64,000 nucleotides of DNA from Liolophura sinensis (Eukaryota; Mollusca; Polyplacophora; Chitonida; Chitonidae). Position 1 is the stretch's first letter. Each line of letters starts with the position of its first letter. Below are positions 57,217 to 64,000 of this stretch, in pieces. Location of the stretch: contig NC_088299.1 in NCBI RefSeq assembly GCF_032854445.1, positions 13,819,608 to 13,883,607 on the forward strand. Reading direction: 5' to 3'. The notes beneath the pieces are model-generated. The model was not told the DNA's origin, ran no database searches, and saw only the letters and a list, made by a program, of their open reading frames with translations. The translations under genes were made by a program, and so were the position numbers.

Positions 57217-57834
57217 TTATGACTTGGGGAGATAGGCGTGTTGAATCTCCCCGGGGAAAATGTGGGTGCGAAGTCGCAGGTGATCGGGTGTGGTTTGCTT
57301 GAAATCCACCAGCAAATACCCGTGAGGTTCAGCCGTGGCATCTTCAAAGGCCTCGCGCACGTACTGTGTCCGCCCTGGAGCCATTTGTTTAGCGATCGTG
57401 GTAATTTGGGATACATCTCGCGGGTTTTTGAACAGCACCAAGTAGTGTGCGTTCAGACTGATGGTCCGATGGTCTTTGGTTTTGTTAAACAAATTCTGCA
57501 CGATGTACACCACGCTGATATTGCGGTGGTGACTGCCTTTGGTGAAGAGTTTTGTCACGCGATCGTCGGCTTCAGCCATCAAATCATCCACGACGACTAA
57601 CGTCCGCTCCCCCGGGTCGAAACTGGACGGGCTGGGCACACCTTCTTCAAACTGAACGTGAGGTAACGTGGTGTACAATGGCTGCCACTCCCCGTAACAC
57701 CAGACGATGCGTTGTGGGGGTGGGTGAATGAGAGCTGGAGCGTGTTCCACTAACCGTTTCACAAACACAGACTTCCCAGATCCCGTCGGGCCGCTGACAA
57801 TGCAGGTAAAGGGATGCTCCCATCGCGTGTCCAT
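57217..57834 (-). CDS. Polinton FtsK/A32-type packaging ATPase
   Basis: An intact frame of 205 codons. Walker A is GPTGSGKS at residues 15-22, Walker B is TLVVVDDL near 80-87, and a sensor-like VVYIVQNLF and LFKNPRD follow. This matches the short genome-packaging ATPases of Polintons and related viruses, which drive DNA into the capsid. The ATG at 57834 is only eight bases past the stop of the preceding membrane-protein gene. Confidence 0.93.
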   Translation of the reverse strand: MDTRWEHPFTCIVSGPTGSGKSVFVKRLVEHAPALIHPPPQRIVWCYGEWQPLYTTLPHVQFEEGVPSPSSFDPGERTLVVVDDLMAEADDRVTKLFTKGSHHRNISVVYIVQNLFNKTKDHRTISLNAHYLVLFKNPRDVSQITTIAKQMAPGRTQYVREAFEDATAEPHGYLLVDFKQTTPDHLRLRTHIFPGEIQHAYLPKS

Positions 57835-57842
57835 GGGTAGAA

Positions 57843-58472
57843 CTAGCTCCGTCGGCGGTTTGGATCGTCGTACGGGTGGGGGTGGTGGATAGTGGGGGGA
57901 GTGACGGCAGGTGATGGTGCCTGCGTTGCCTGCGTTGCCTGTGTTGCCTGTGTTGGCTGTGTTACCTGTGTTACCTGTGTTACCTGTGTTGTGTTAGGGG
58001 GTAGATAGACAGGTGTGGAAACGATGCTAGGTATTGGTGTGGTGGGGTGAGTAGGGGTGGGTGAAGGGGGTGAGGAGTTTGAAGTGTTTGAGGAGTTTGA
58101 GGAGTTTGAGGAGTTTGAGGAGAGTGGGTGCCGTCGGTGTAGTGTGTTTGTGGTGGGTGTGGAGGGTTGTGACGTGGGAGTTCGATCCCAGCTCGGGGTA
58201 ATGGCGCTAGTGGCAGTGACGGCGTTCTCGGTATTGTCAAACCGACGGGCGATTGACGGTGGTTGGGGTGGCGATACAGGTGTCCCAATCCAGCGGAAAC
58301 GCGTCTTGTTTAATTGTCCTCGTAGATATTGCAGGGTTGACTGGTCTTGGAGCAGTTGTAGGCTGAGTTCTGCAGCCAATCCACCCACTAAAGCACCGAT
58401 GTACAAGAGAACGCCCAGTACGGCTGCTACGGTCTCTTTATTCTCGCGCAAGCCTTGTATACACCGATCCAT
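57843..58472 (-). CDS. Polinton single-pass membrane protein with Ser/Thr/Pro/Asn-rich stalk
   Basis: A frame of 209 codons. Residues 15-35 (VAAVLGVLLYIGALVGGLAA) form one membrane segment after a short N-terminus. A short helical part and then a long low-complexity stalk follow: SNSSNSSNSSN with several N-glycosylation-type NxS sites, TQVTQVTQVTQ and TQATQATQA repeats, and many Pro. The repeats are coded by short tandem DNA repeats. It does not resemble a standard Polinton core gene. Either a virion-surface or host-contact protein, or a fast-evolving membrane protein; both are inference. The gene lies directly upstream of the ATPase gene. Confidence 0.65.
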   Translation of the reverse strand: MDRCIQGLRENKETVAAVLGVLLYIGALVGGLAAELSLQLLQDQSTLQYLRGQLNKTRFRWIGTPVSPPQPPSIARRFDNTENAVTATSAITPSWDRTPTSQPSTPTTNTLHRRHPLSSNSSNSSNSSNTSNSSPPSPTPTHPTTPIPSIVSTPVYLPPNTTQVTQVTQVTQPTQATQATQATQAPSPAVTPPTIHHPHPYDDPNRRRS

Positions 58473-58509
58473 CCCTTAAGGCAGGTCAGTCGGAAGTGGT
58501 AGCGACCCC

Positions 58510-58526
58510 GTTAGCCTCGGGTTTAA
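58510..58526 (-). promoter_or_regulatory. TATA-like box upstream of the membrane-protein/ATPase pair
   Basis: On the minus strand ACGTATTTAAACCCGAGG, about 45 bp before the ATG at 58472. It overlaps the last codons of the integrase gene. Confidence 0.4.
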
Positions 58527-59644
58527 ATACGTTTCACGTCCGTGGCCGGGACCCAAGAATTAAAGCTGGGTGGATAACCGACCCACTTCACCCAATAGTA
58601 CAGTTTCCCTCGCCGCCGCTCCCTTTTTAAGATCTTCTCCACCTGATAAAACTTATCCACCGCGGCTGTCACCGGTTGGAGTTCGGTTTCGTAAAACGTC
58701 CCTAGCAATTGATCCCCGTTCAAATCCTCCAGTGTGTACACAGCAGGCTGTCGAGGGTGGGAGCGGACGATACGGAACATTTCCGTGCTCCAATTCGGCA
58801 GGTATGATTTTTCAAATTTCCCTTTCACTTTACTGATACGCACGAGATCACCGGCCCGATACCGGTGGACCGAGCGTTTGTGTGTGGATGGACCGTACAA
58901 GACTTGCCGGACTTCCTTCTGGTTCTGGGGAGTGACGTCGATAGGGGCTCGTCGTATGCTTCGGTGGTAGGCTTGATTGTAACCGCGAACCAGGGCCGGT
59001 AAGGCGTCCAGGTAGCGCCGAGTGTTGTGAGCGGTGAAATATTTGTACATGCGACCTTTCAAAGTGCGGTTGAACCGTTCTACCACGGAGGCTTTGGTTT
59101 CGTTAAACGTGTGAAAGAAAAACACCCCTTTGCCCTTTAAAAAGGCTTGAAACGGTCTGTTCAGAAACTCTTTCCCCTCGTCCGTTTGCAGGTACAACGG
59201 TCGGCGACCCGTCTTGAAAATCTGTTGAAATGCCTCGATCAAACGAGCCCCGGTTTTGGCCCGGAGTGGGATCACCCAGGCATACTTGGAGAGCACATCG
59301 ATGCAGGTCAGTAGGTAACGGTTGTTGTCATTCTCTTTGGTGAACGCTGTCATGTCGACCAGGTCCGCCTGCCACTGACTGTCCATACCCCCAACCACCA
59401 CTCGGTTACGCGGGTAATGGCGGCGTGCAGGTCGGTGGAGTGTGTACGTGTCCTGCTGAGCCAGCCAAGCCGACACGTGGGTTCGACTCACTTTGAGTCC
59501 CTGTTGTCGAGCTGCCTTGAGCAGGGGTTGAACCCCGCTGTAAGCCGCTGGACTGTCCGGGTTGTAATACAAAGCATGGAGAGCGGTATCGATCGGGTTT
59601 GAACCACGGCCCGGCGTGATTGATTTTTTTTTCGTGCGAGGCAT
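58523..59644 (-). CDS. Polinton retroviral-type integrase with C-terminal chromodomain
   Basis: I start at the ATG at 59644 (MPRTKKKSITPGRGSN), since upstream residues in the frame overlap the TATA box. The 373 residues contain the catalytic Asp, Asp and Glu of the rve fold in WQADLVDMTAF, YLQTDEGKEF and ASVVERFNRTLKGRMYKYF. An SH3-like part (YRAGDLVRISKVKGKF) follows, then a chromodomain: YQVEKILKRERRRGKLYYWV and KWVGYPPSFNSWVPATDV. I see no clear HHCC zinc site ahead of the core. Integrases of this family insert Polintons; the chromodomain probably steers target choice through methylated histone tails. Confidence 0.94.
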   Translation of the reverse strand: MPRTKKKSITPGRGSNPIDTALHALYYNPDSPAAYSGVQPLLKAARQQGLKVSRTHVSAWLAQQDTYTLHRPARRHYPRNRVVVGGMDSQWQADLVDMTAFTKENDNNRYLLTCIDVLSKYAWVIPLRAKTGARLIEAFQQIFKTGRRPLYLQTDEGKEFLNRPFQAFLKGKGVFFFHTFNETKASVVERFNRTLKGRMYKYFTAHNTRRYLDALPALVRGYNQAYHRSIRRAPIDVTPQNQKEVRQVLYGPSTHKRSVHRYRAGDLVRISKVKGKFEKSYLPNWSTEMFRIVRSHPRQPAVYTLEDLNGDQLLGTFYETELQPVTAAVDKFYQVEKILKRERRRGKLYYWVKWVGYPPSFNSWVPATDVKRI

Positions 59645-59710
59645 AGTCCGCCACGTCGTCCTTGCTGCTTGGTGTCTGTTGTGTGTAATGAGTGAACCCA
59701 CCTCAGACCG

Positions 59711-59766
59711 CCTATATATAGTATAGAGTGGCCCTAGCCTGACACACTGATACACTGACCCAGTCC
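59711..59766 (-). promoter_or_regulatory. Integrase promoter: TATA box with upstream intergenic motif
   Basis: On the minus strand the order is GGACTGGGTCAGTGTATCAG, TGTGTCAGGCTAGGGC, then CTATACTATATATAGGCGG, and the ATG at 59644 about 70 bp further on. TATATATAG is a strong TATA match. The upstream motif recurs at 57057, 52456, 52320 and 46876. Confidence 0.65.
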
Positions 59767-59835
59767 ATATAAAAAGAAAACACAAAAACACCGGGGATGG
59801 ATTCCATAGTAAGGTAACAGTATTAGTATTATTCT

Positions 59836-60115
59836 TTACAGCAATGTACAGGTCTGTAACACGGAGCGTTGATAGACCTCTGTTAACGTGGGACGAGCAA
59901 TCTCTACGTAATACGCTTGAATAGGTCGGGAATCCTCGACATGCTGACAGACGTCTTCAGTGTACGCTTGCAGCACCTGCAGTCGTCCCCCGTTCACCCT
60001 ACCATCCGCAAACATACTATGAAGTACACTTGTGTAGCTTTGCAGGTCGGTGACGACAGCTACCCAGTCTTTCCATTGCGGCGTTGTACGGAGCTTCGCC
60101 AGGCTAGAAAAGACA
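59836..60115 (-). CDS. Unassigned Polinton coding-like frame
   Basis: About 90 open codons on the minus strand with GC-rich codon use like the neighbours. Residues include WKDWVAVVTDLQSYTSVLHS and VCQHVEDSRPIQAYYVEIAR, helical and with several Tyr and Val. There is no convincing ATG at its start. I do not recognise it. It lies between the integrase and the PC4-like gene. Confidence 0.4.
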
Positions 60116-60565
60116 TAAAGAAGACACCGTCGTCATTCTAATGCCGTCACCGACCGAACCCTAGCCACATCAATCAAACGATAGATAGATAGATAGATAG
60201 ATAGATAGACTATCCCTTCACCAACAGGTAAAGACAATAACCAACACCAAAGACCAGGGTCGTCAACCTGAAAACTTTTTTTATTTATTTTTTCGAACTC
60301 GAACAGTGAACAAACGAATGAACGAATAAATACATGCTGTGAGTGTCCATTATTTTGGTGTCACGGTGAGAAATGTCTCGTGATGATGATTGTATCGCCA
60401 ATATGAAAGTCCTGACACTGGTCAATGTTTATAACGCGCACCACCCTAGTCATCTTCCTGTAAAAAACACACATAGGTAAACACAAAACGAGAATGTATG
60501 AAGGGAAAAACAAAACAAACAAAAAAAAGCTGGGTAAGGGTGGTGCGGTTAAAACAAAAACACAC
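60116..60565. other. Polinton spacer with (GATA)n and poly(A) signal
   Basis: A (GATA)n run of about 30 bp at 60179-60209. On the minus strand AAATAAATAAAAAAAG near 60278-60292 offers a poly(A) signal for the PC4-like gene that ends at 60566. Confidence 0.5.
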
Positions 60566-61900
60566 TCACTCGGTCATCGTAGCCTGGGTGGCCTGGGTAG
60601 CCTGGTTGAGCTGGTTGGCTTGGTTGTTAGGCCGGATTGTAGGCTGCTTGTCAGGTGCAGAGAGGTTGTTGGCTGTCATCAAATACTTCACGTACATCTG
60701 GGCGAATGCCGGGTTCGATTTGTTGATCGGCGTCTCATTTAAAAACTGCCGCAGTTGGTCTTTCACACTTTTCTCCACAGCCCACGGGAGGGAGGCTGCC
60801 TTACGGGCCTGGCGCATGAACTTGACCAACACAGTTCCCTCTTTCAGGTAACGCATACGGGCCTCGTCCACGATACTCAGGGCCAGCTCTCGGTTCTCCA
60901 GCAAGGGGGGTCGGGGAGGAGATGGATCGCTCGCGGTGTTGGTGGGTTGTCGACCGTACACATCACGCTGTAACTTGAGGAGGTGGGGTTGGAGAGCTAC
61001 ATCGTAAGCTTGCCACAGCAAGGCTGTTAGCGCCGTCTCAAGCTCAGGGTTTAACGGATCCGCCTTTTCCACCTTTTCCACTGGGATGTCGGGGATGGTG
61101 GGGGTTGCAGTAGCAGCAGTAGTCGTATCATCGGCAGTCTCCCCATCAGCAGTCGTCACAGCAGCCGTCACAGCAGCGGTTAAAGCAGCACTCATAGCAG
61201 CATTCACCTCACCGCCCGTCTCACCAGTCTCTCCAGTCTCTCCAGTTTCTCCAGTCTCTTCAGTCTTCCCCTCCTCCGTTTCCATCATCTCCATCTCCAT
61301 CCCCGGCTCTTGGGGGTCTTGGGGGTCTTGGGGCTCTTGGATGTCGTCGTTATCACCAGCCTCGATCACCACCAGCACCAAGGCGTCGATGTCGGGGATG
61401 GCCTGGACTAGTTTTTGCCAGTAAGTCCAGTACTTGAGCGTGATACCCTCACTCGTCGGGTAGAGTCGACCGTTCGGCTGGTAGGCTCGCCATTTCTTCA
61501 CATGAACGTACAGGACACCCTCCGAGTTCCTCAGCGTGGATAGAAAGTACCCGTTGGAGAGTGGCTCCCGCACAGGTAAACCGGCCTCAGGTAGATCAGC
61601 AGCCAGGGTCTTGAGCCGAGTCCACCCCACCCCGTCAAGCCTGACGCGTTTGGGTGGAGCGTTCGGGTCTGTCGGTGATTGGCAAATCTCAATCGTCTCG
61701 TCTCTACACACCCCCACCCACAGCCAGGAGGCCAGCTGTAATTTGGCAAGAACCTCGCTGGGTAAGGGCAGGCACACCTTCCTCTTCTTCTCGGGAGGTT
61801 GTTCTTGTTCGGCTATGGTGGATAGCTGGGTAGGTACGGACGCTGAGCGTTTCATCCTGATGGCAGCATGCAGGGGGTTCACGGTGGTGGAGCGTTTCAT
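60566..61900 (-). CDS. Polinton protein with PC4-like single-strand-DNA-binding region
   Basis: An intact frame of 444 codons, the first gene inside the right terminal repeat. Residues about 115-175 read NGYFLSTLRNSEGVLYVHVK, then KWRAYQPNGRLYPTSEGITL and KYWTYWQKLVQAIPDID. The order of beta strands, the 'G..YPTSEGITL..W' turn and the final helix resemble the PC4/SUB1 transcription-coactivator fold, which binds single-stranded or melted DNA. Basic KKRK near residue 40 could be a nuclear signal. A linker of EPQDPQDPQEP, TGETGETGETGETG and Ala-rich repeats separates a second helical domain (about 300-420; LQRDVYGRQP, FMRQARKAASLPWAVEKSVK). A tail of TQATQATQA echoes the membrane protein's repeats. 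It may coat DNA during protein-primed replication or regulate transcription. Confidence 0.7.
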   Translation of the reverse strand: MKRSTTVNPLHAAIRMKRSASVPTQLSTIAEQEQPPEKKRKVCLPLPSEVLAKLQLASWLWVGVCRDETIEICQSPTDPNAPPKRVRLDGVGWTRLKTLAADLPEAGLPVREPLSNGYFLSTLRNSEGVLYVHVKKWRAYQPNGRLYPTSEGITLKYWTYWQKLVQAIPDIDALVLVVIEAGDNDDIQEPQDPQDPQEPGMEMEMMETEEGKTEETGETGETGETGETGGEVNAAMSAALTAAVTAAVTTADGETADDTTTAATATPTIPDIPVEKVEKADPLNPELETALTALLWQAYDVALQPHLLKLQRDVYGRQPTNTASDPSPPRPPLLENRELALSIVDEARMRYLKEGTVLVKFMRQARKAASLPWAVEKSVKDQLRQFLNETPINKSNPAFAQMYVKYLMTANNLSAPDKQPTIRPNNQANQLNQATQATQATMTE

Positions 61901-61904
61901 CTCA

Positions 61905-62065
61905 CCAGGTAGGTAGGCAGGTAGGCAGGTAGGCAGGTAGGTACAGGCAGGTAGGTAGGTCGTGTAGCAGTCTCTTCTCTTCTCTTCTCTTCTCTCGGCA
62001 GGTCAGTAGTTCGGGTCGTCAGCAGGCAGGCAGGCAGGTCGGCAGGCAGGCAGGTCGGTAGAGCG
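61905..62065. repeat. (AGGTAGGC)n and (TCTCT)n simple repeats, 5' leader of the PC4-like gene
   Basis: Short CAGG/TAGG units at 61911-61960 and 62022-62062 surround a TCTTCTCTTC run at 61971-61998. They fall between the TATA-like box (62104-62110) and the ATG at 61900, so the leader would be purine/pyrimidine-biased. Confidence 0.7.
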
Positions 62066-62099
62066 TCAGGTGCGTCTGAGGCTGCCGGTCGCTGTCTTC

Positions 62100-62312
62100 A
62101 ACGGCTTTTATCCTATCCACGCGGAAATTCACCACACGCTGATTGGTTCGTTTTTTCTTACGTAACCTCTTCTCGCACGCTGATTGGTCCGTTTTGCGGG
62201 CTCCCCATTGGGCCGTTTTGGGGCAAATCCGGCTCACCCATTGGTCCGTTTTGGCGCCAGGGAGCTCTTTTCGAGCTGTCCCACTCGACTTTACAAGCCG
62301 ACCTTTTGCCTC
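62100..62312 (-). promoter_or_regulatory. CCAAT array plus TATA-like box, right end
   Basis: On the minus strand the inner right terminal repeat carries four CCAAT boxes and TTACGTAA, followed just inside by GGATAAAAGCC (62104-62114), then the leader of the PC4-like gene. It mirrors the left-end promoter. Confidence 0.55.
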
Positions 62313-62337
62313 TTTTTTTCTCTCTTTTTTCCCTATA
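62112..62337 (-). repeat. Right terminal inverted repeat, inner copy
   Basis: About 226 bp, reverse complement of 45178-45404 with eight or nine differences. Its outer edge (CTGTTATACGGTTATACTA, 62338-62356) shares CTGTTATAC with the left flank. It is separated from the outer copy by these 19 bp. Confidence 0.9.
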
Positions 62338-62356
62338 CTGTTATACGGTTATACTA

Positions 62357-62583
62357 CCTATCCACGCGGAAATTCACCACACGCTGATTGGTTTGTTTTT
62401 TCTTACGTAACCTCTTCTCGCACGCTGATTGGTCCGTTTTGCGGGCCTCCCATTGGGCAGTTTTGGGGCAAATCCGGCTCACCCATTGGTCCGTTTTGGC
62501 GCCTGGGAGCTCTTTTCGAGCTGTCCCACTCGACTTTACAAGCCGACGTTTTGCCTCTTTTTTTTCTCTCTTTTTTCCCTATA
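62357..62583 (-). repeat. Right terminal inverted repeat, outer copy
   Basis: 227 bp, reverse complement of the left repeat with four differences. It is in tandem, same orientation, with the inner copy. Sequence beyond CCCTATA (CATGAATTCCACG) is host-like. Confidence 0.92.
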
Positions 62584-62828
62584 CATGAATTCCACGTAAA
62601 ATGAGCCACTGAAGCCAAATTTCAAAATAACATTTTTGGAACTCTTGTAGTAAATCCAAACAGAGCACTACCTAAAGCCCTGAAATTGACTGTAGCTTTT
62701 GAATATGCATGAGGTATTTGTCTTTCGCGTGCTGAAAACTTCAACCGGAAATTGTAGGCCTTTGTCACGAGGCCGGCGTACGCATGGTGAGATTTTACAG
62801 TCGCTAATCTGGACCCATCTTCAGCAAG
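62584..62828 (+). other. Probable untranslated first exon and upstream region of the next host gene
   Basis: A good donor, CAGCAAG|GTAAGAG, stands at 62828/62829, and a matching acceptor TTGTTATATTGCAG ends at 63394 just before an ATG. I see no clear TATA box. The exon start is unknown. Confidence 0.4.
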
Positions 62829-63394
62829 GTAAGAGTTTTCAGCCCTAATTTATGGCTCATTTTGTAGATAAATTCACACTTTATAAAACACAGCCAGTTA
62901 TTTTGTCAAACATTCGTTCAAAAAGCAACTTAGCTAGCCAAAAGTTTACGTGAATATCCTTGTTTATTCGTACGATTTTGGTGATTCCGTCACGAAAAGT
63001 GCTACTTTTTAAATATTGCAGTTCATGCAGTAGTCTTACTAAAGGGAGGATTAAAATACAAAGGCAAGTCGGTGTTAAGGGTCTTTTACATAAAAAATCG
63101 AGAGTTTAACGACAAATACAAATCCCACATAACCGTGACGGAATCACGAAAACCGTGTGACGGAATCACTACCAATATGTGATTCCGTCACTTTCGCTTT
63201 ACAATGCGAAGGACTTAATTAGAATATAAATACGGTATTGTTGTGCAATTTTAAAAAGCTCCGTTTAGCATATATGATGACAAAGGTACACATTGAACAA
63301 ATCTGAGGTTAAAAAATAGGCCTGTTTGATTAATACAAACAAACTATAACAACAATTATGTATCTGTTCAAAGCTCAATCTTGTTATATTGCAG
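62829..63394 (+). other. Probable 5'-UTR intron
   Basis: GTAAGAG...TTGCAG, 566 bp. It contains the four GTGACGGAATCAC motifs (62981-62993, 63135-63147, 63157-63169 and 63179-63191). Confidence 0.45.
62981..63191. repeat. Four copies of a 13-bp motif, GTGACGGAATCAC
   Basis: Copies at 62981-62993 (reverse), 63135-63147 (forward), 63157-63169 (forward) and 63179-63191 (reverse), all exact. The last two form a perfect 13-bp hairpin with loop TACCAATAT. The motif starts with the half-site TGACG, as in CREB/ATF sites, but is longer. Confidence 0.85.
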
Positions 63395-63395
63395 C

Positions 63396-64000
63396 ATGCC
63401 TAAATCAGCCGCAGAACGACAGAGGGATAGAAGGAACCGATTGAAAAGTGATGCTGAAGCATTGGAATTGTACCAAGAGAATGATAGGCTACGGAAGCAG
63501 GCGCGGAGGGCACGGATGACAACTGCTGAGTTGGAAACTCTGCGAAATAAAACAATGCTGAATACCCGAGCATGGAGGGAAAGGAATATGGACACCACTG
63601 TGACTAGTACAGAGACACCGTCAGGTTCAGGCACACCTTACAGCTGTCCCCAAACGTTTGGCAAGGCAAAACGTAAAGTCGAAAGGTCACTCCCCATCAG
63701 TCCACATAAACGACTGGCAGTGATTAAAGGCCTGGCTTCACGGTATTTATCAGTGAAGTTTACAACACCTCGAAGCACGGGAATAGATGTCAGAACTAAA
63801 GCTACTGTATCAGAATATTATCAAAGCGATTCCATTTCGAGAATGACCCCAGGTAAAGCTGACGTCATCATTGTCAGAGACGACAACGGATTCAAAGTGA
63901 AGCAGCAAAGGCGACATATGAGTATGACGATCTCAGAAGCATTCCAACTATTCAAAGCCGACCATCCTGAATGTGAAGTGGGGAAATCGTCATTTGCTTC
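63396..64000 (+). CDS. Uncharacterised basic protein, 5' part (runs off the window)
   Basis: An open frame of 201 codons from the ATG at 63396, right after an AG acceptor, with no stop before the window ends. It starts MPKSAAERQRDRRNRLKSDA with a charged, probably coiled-coil region (ENDRLRKQARRARMTTAELE), then a Ser/Thr/Pro linker, then GKADVIIVRDDNGFKVKQQR and ISEAFQLFKADHPECEVGKS. The last part, 'hydrophobic-x-Asp-Asp-Gly ... RR/KR ... EAFxLFKxxHPxxxVGxSxF', is a pattern I associate with long uncharacterised proteins of invertebrates and fish, some perhaps transposon-derived. The function is unknown. Codon use is less GC-rich than in the Polinton, so it is probably not part of that element. 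Confidence 0.65.
   Translation, partial: MPKSAAERQRDRRNRLKSDAEALELYQENDRLRKQARRARMTTAELETLRNKTMLNTRAWRERNMDTTVTSTETPSGSGTPYSCPQTFGKAKRKVERSLPISPHKRLAVIKGLASRYLSVKFTTPRSTGIDVRTKATVSEYYQSDSISRMTPGKADVIIVRDDNGFKVKQQRRHMSMTISEAFQLFKADHPECEVGKSSFA

Larger units (their letters stand above)
45161..62583 (+). mobile_element. Polinton/Maverick element, nearly whole
   Basis: About 17.4 kb, bounded by ~227-bp inverted repeats, with the family's hallmark set: chromodomain integrase, protein-primed family B polymerase, adenain-like protease, packaging ATPase, major and minor capsid proteins. Codon use is clearly more GC-rich than the surrounding host DNA. It looks almost complete, with about four or five interruptions in its frames, so it is best read as a young fossil. 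The left and outermost right repeats differ at four of 227 positions. I see no clean 6-bp target duplication; the left border is placed at 45161-45178. Gene order is a short plus-strand block followed by a long minus-strand block. Confidence 0.93.

Noticed and set aside
45161-62583. Adenovirus or virophage insertion rather than a Polinton
   Set aside because: The chromodomain integrase, terminal inverted repeats and gene set fit Polinton/Maverick; no adenovirus hexon or fibre and no virophage-type primase-helicase is seen.

Overview
The window looks like nuclear DNA of a lophotrochozoan animal, most likely a mollusc or a close relative such as a brachiopod. It is AT-rich and intron-rich. It is littered with tRNA-headed SINEs whose tails read like 'GAGTACGRCGTAAAACACCAA' followed by (AAATA)n, a type I associate with molluscs and their relatives. 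It also has long minisatellites, a broken LINE and one 200-base assembly gap (15954-16153). The species cannot be named from sequence alone.

Layout. (1) 4489-14717, minus strand: a host gene for an SLC17-type (sialin/vesicular anion transporter family) membrane transporter. Nine exons join in phase with good splice sites, including one GC-AG intron. A 1.3-kb minisatellite sits in one intron. The two 5' exons are less certain and hold a frame conflict. (2) 14750-45160: mainly non-coding DNA with SINE copies, an (AG)n run, a ~61-bp tandem repeat cut by the gap, a 2.6-kb ~47-bp satellite, diverged ~358-bp duplications, a LINE reverse-transcriptase fossil and small perfect hairpins. A few weak exon candidates lie in it. 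(3) 45161-62583: a Polinton/Maverick of about 17.4 kb with ~227-bp terminal inverted repeats. (4) 62584-64000: the 5' end of another gene, plus strand, with a probable 5'-UTR intron and a coding exon that runs off the window, preceded by a cluster of 13-bp GTGACGGAATCAC motifs.

The Polinton carries, from left to right: a four-finger C2H2 protein and a protein-primed family B DNA polymerase region on the plus strand; then, all on the minus strand, an adenain-like protease, double-jelly-roll major capsid protein, small QRGHG-type virion protein, single-jelly-roll minor capsid protein, two small conserved proteins, packaging ATPase, a membrane-anchored Ser/Thr/Pro/Asn-rich protein, a chromodomain integrase, an unassigned frame and a protein with a PC4-like single-strand-DNA-binding region. 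Plus- and minus-strand blocks converge on a ~165-bp inverted-repeat zone with poly(A) signals for both directions. The element is nearly whole but has about four or five interruptions, so it is treated as a young fossil; the left repeat and the outermost right repeat differ at only four positions.

The most unusual points concern the Polinton's control signals: CCAAT-box arrays inside the terminal repeats with a TATA-like box just inside, a repeated intergenic GACTGGGTCAGTGTGTCAG motif set beside TATA boxes, a tRNA-Ile(AAT)-like sequence with an adjoining hairpin and T-run, TAATG stop/start overlaps between virion genes, and a doubled right terminal repeat.
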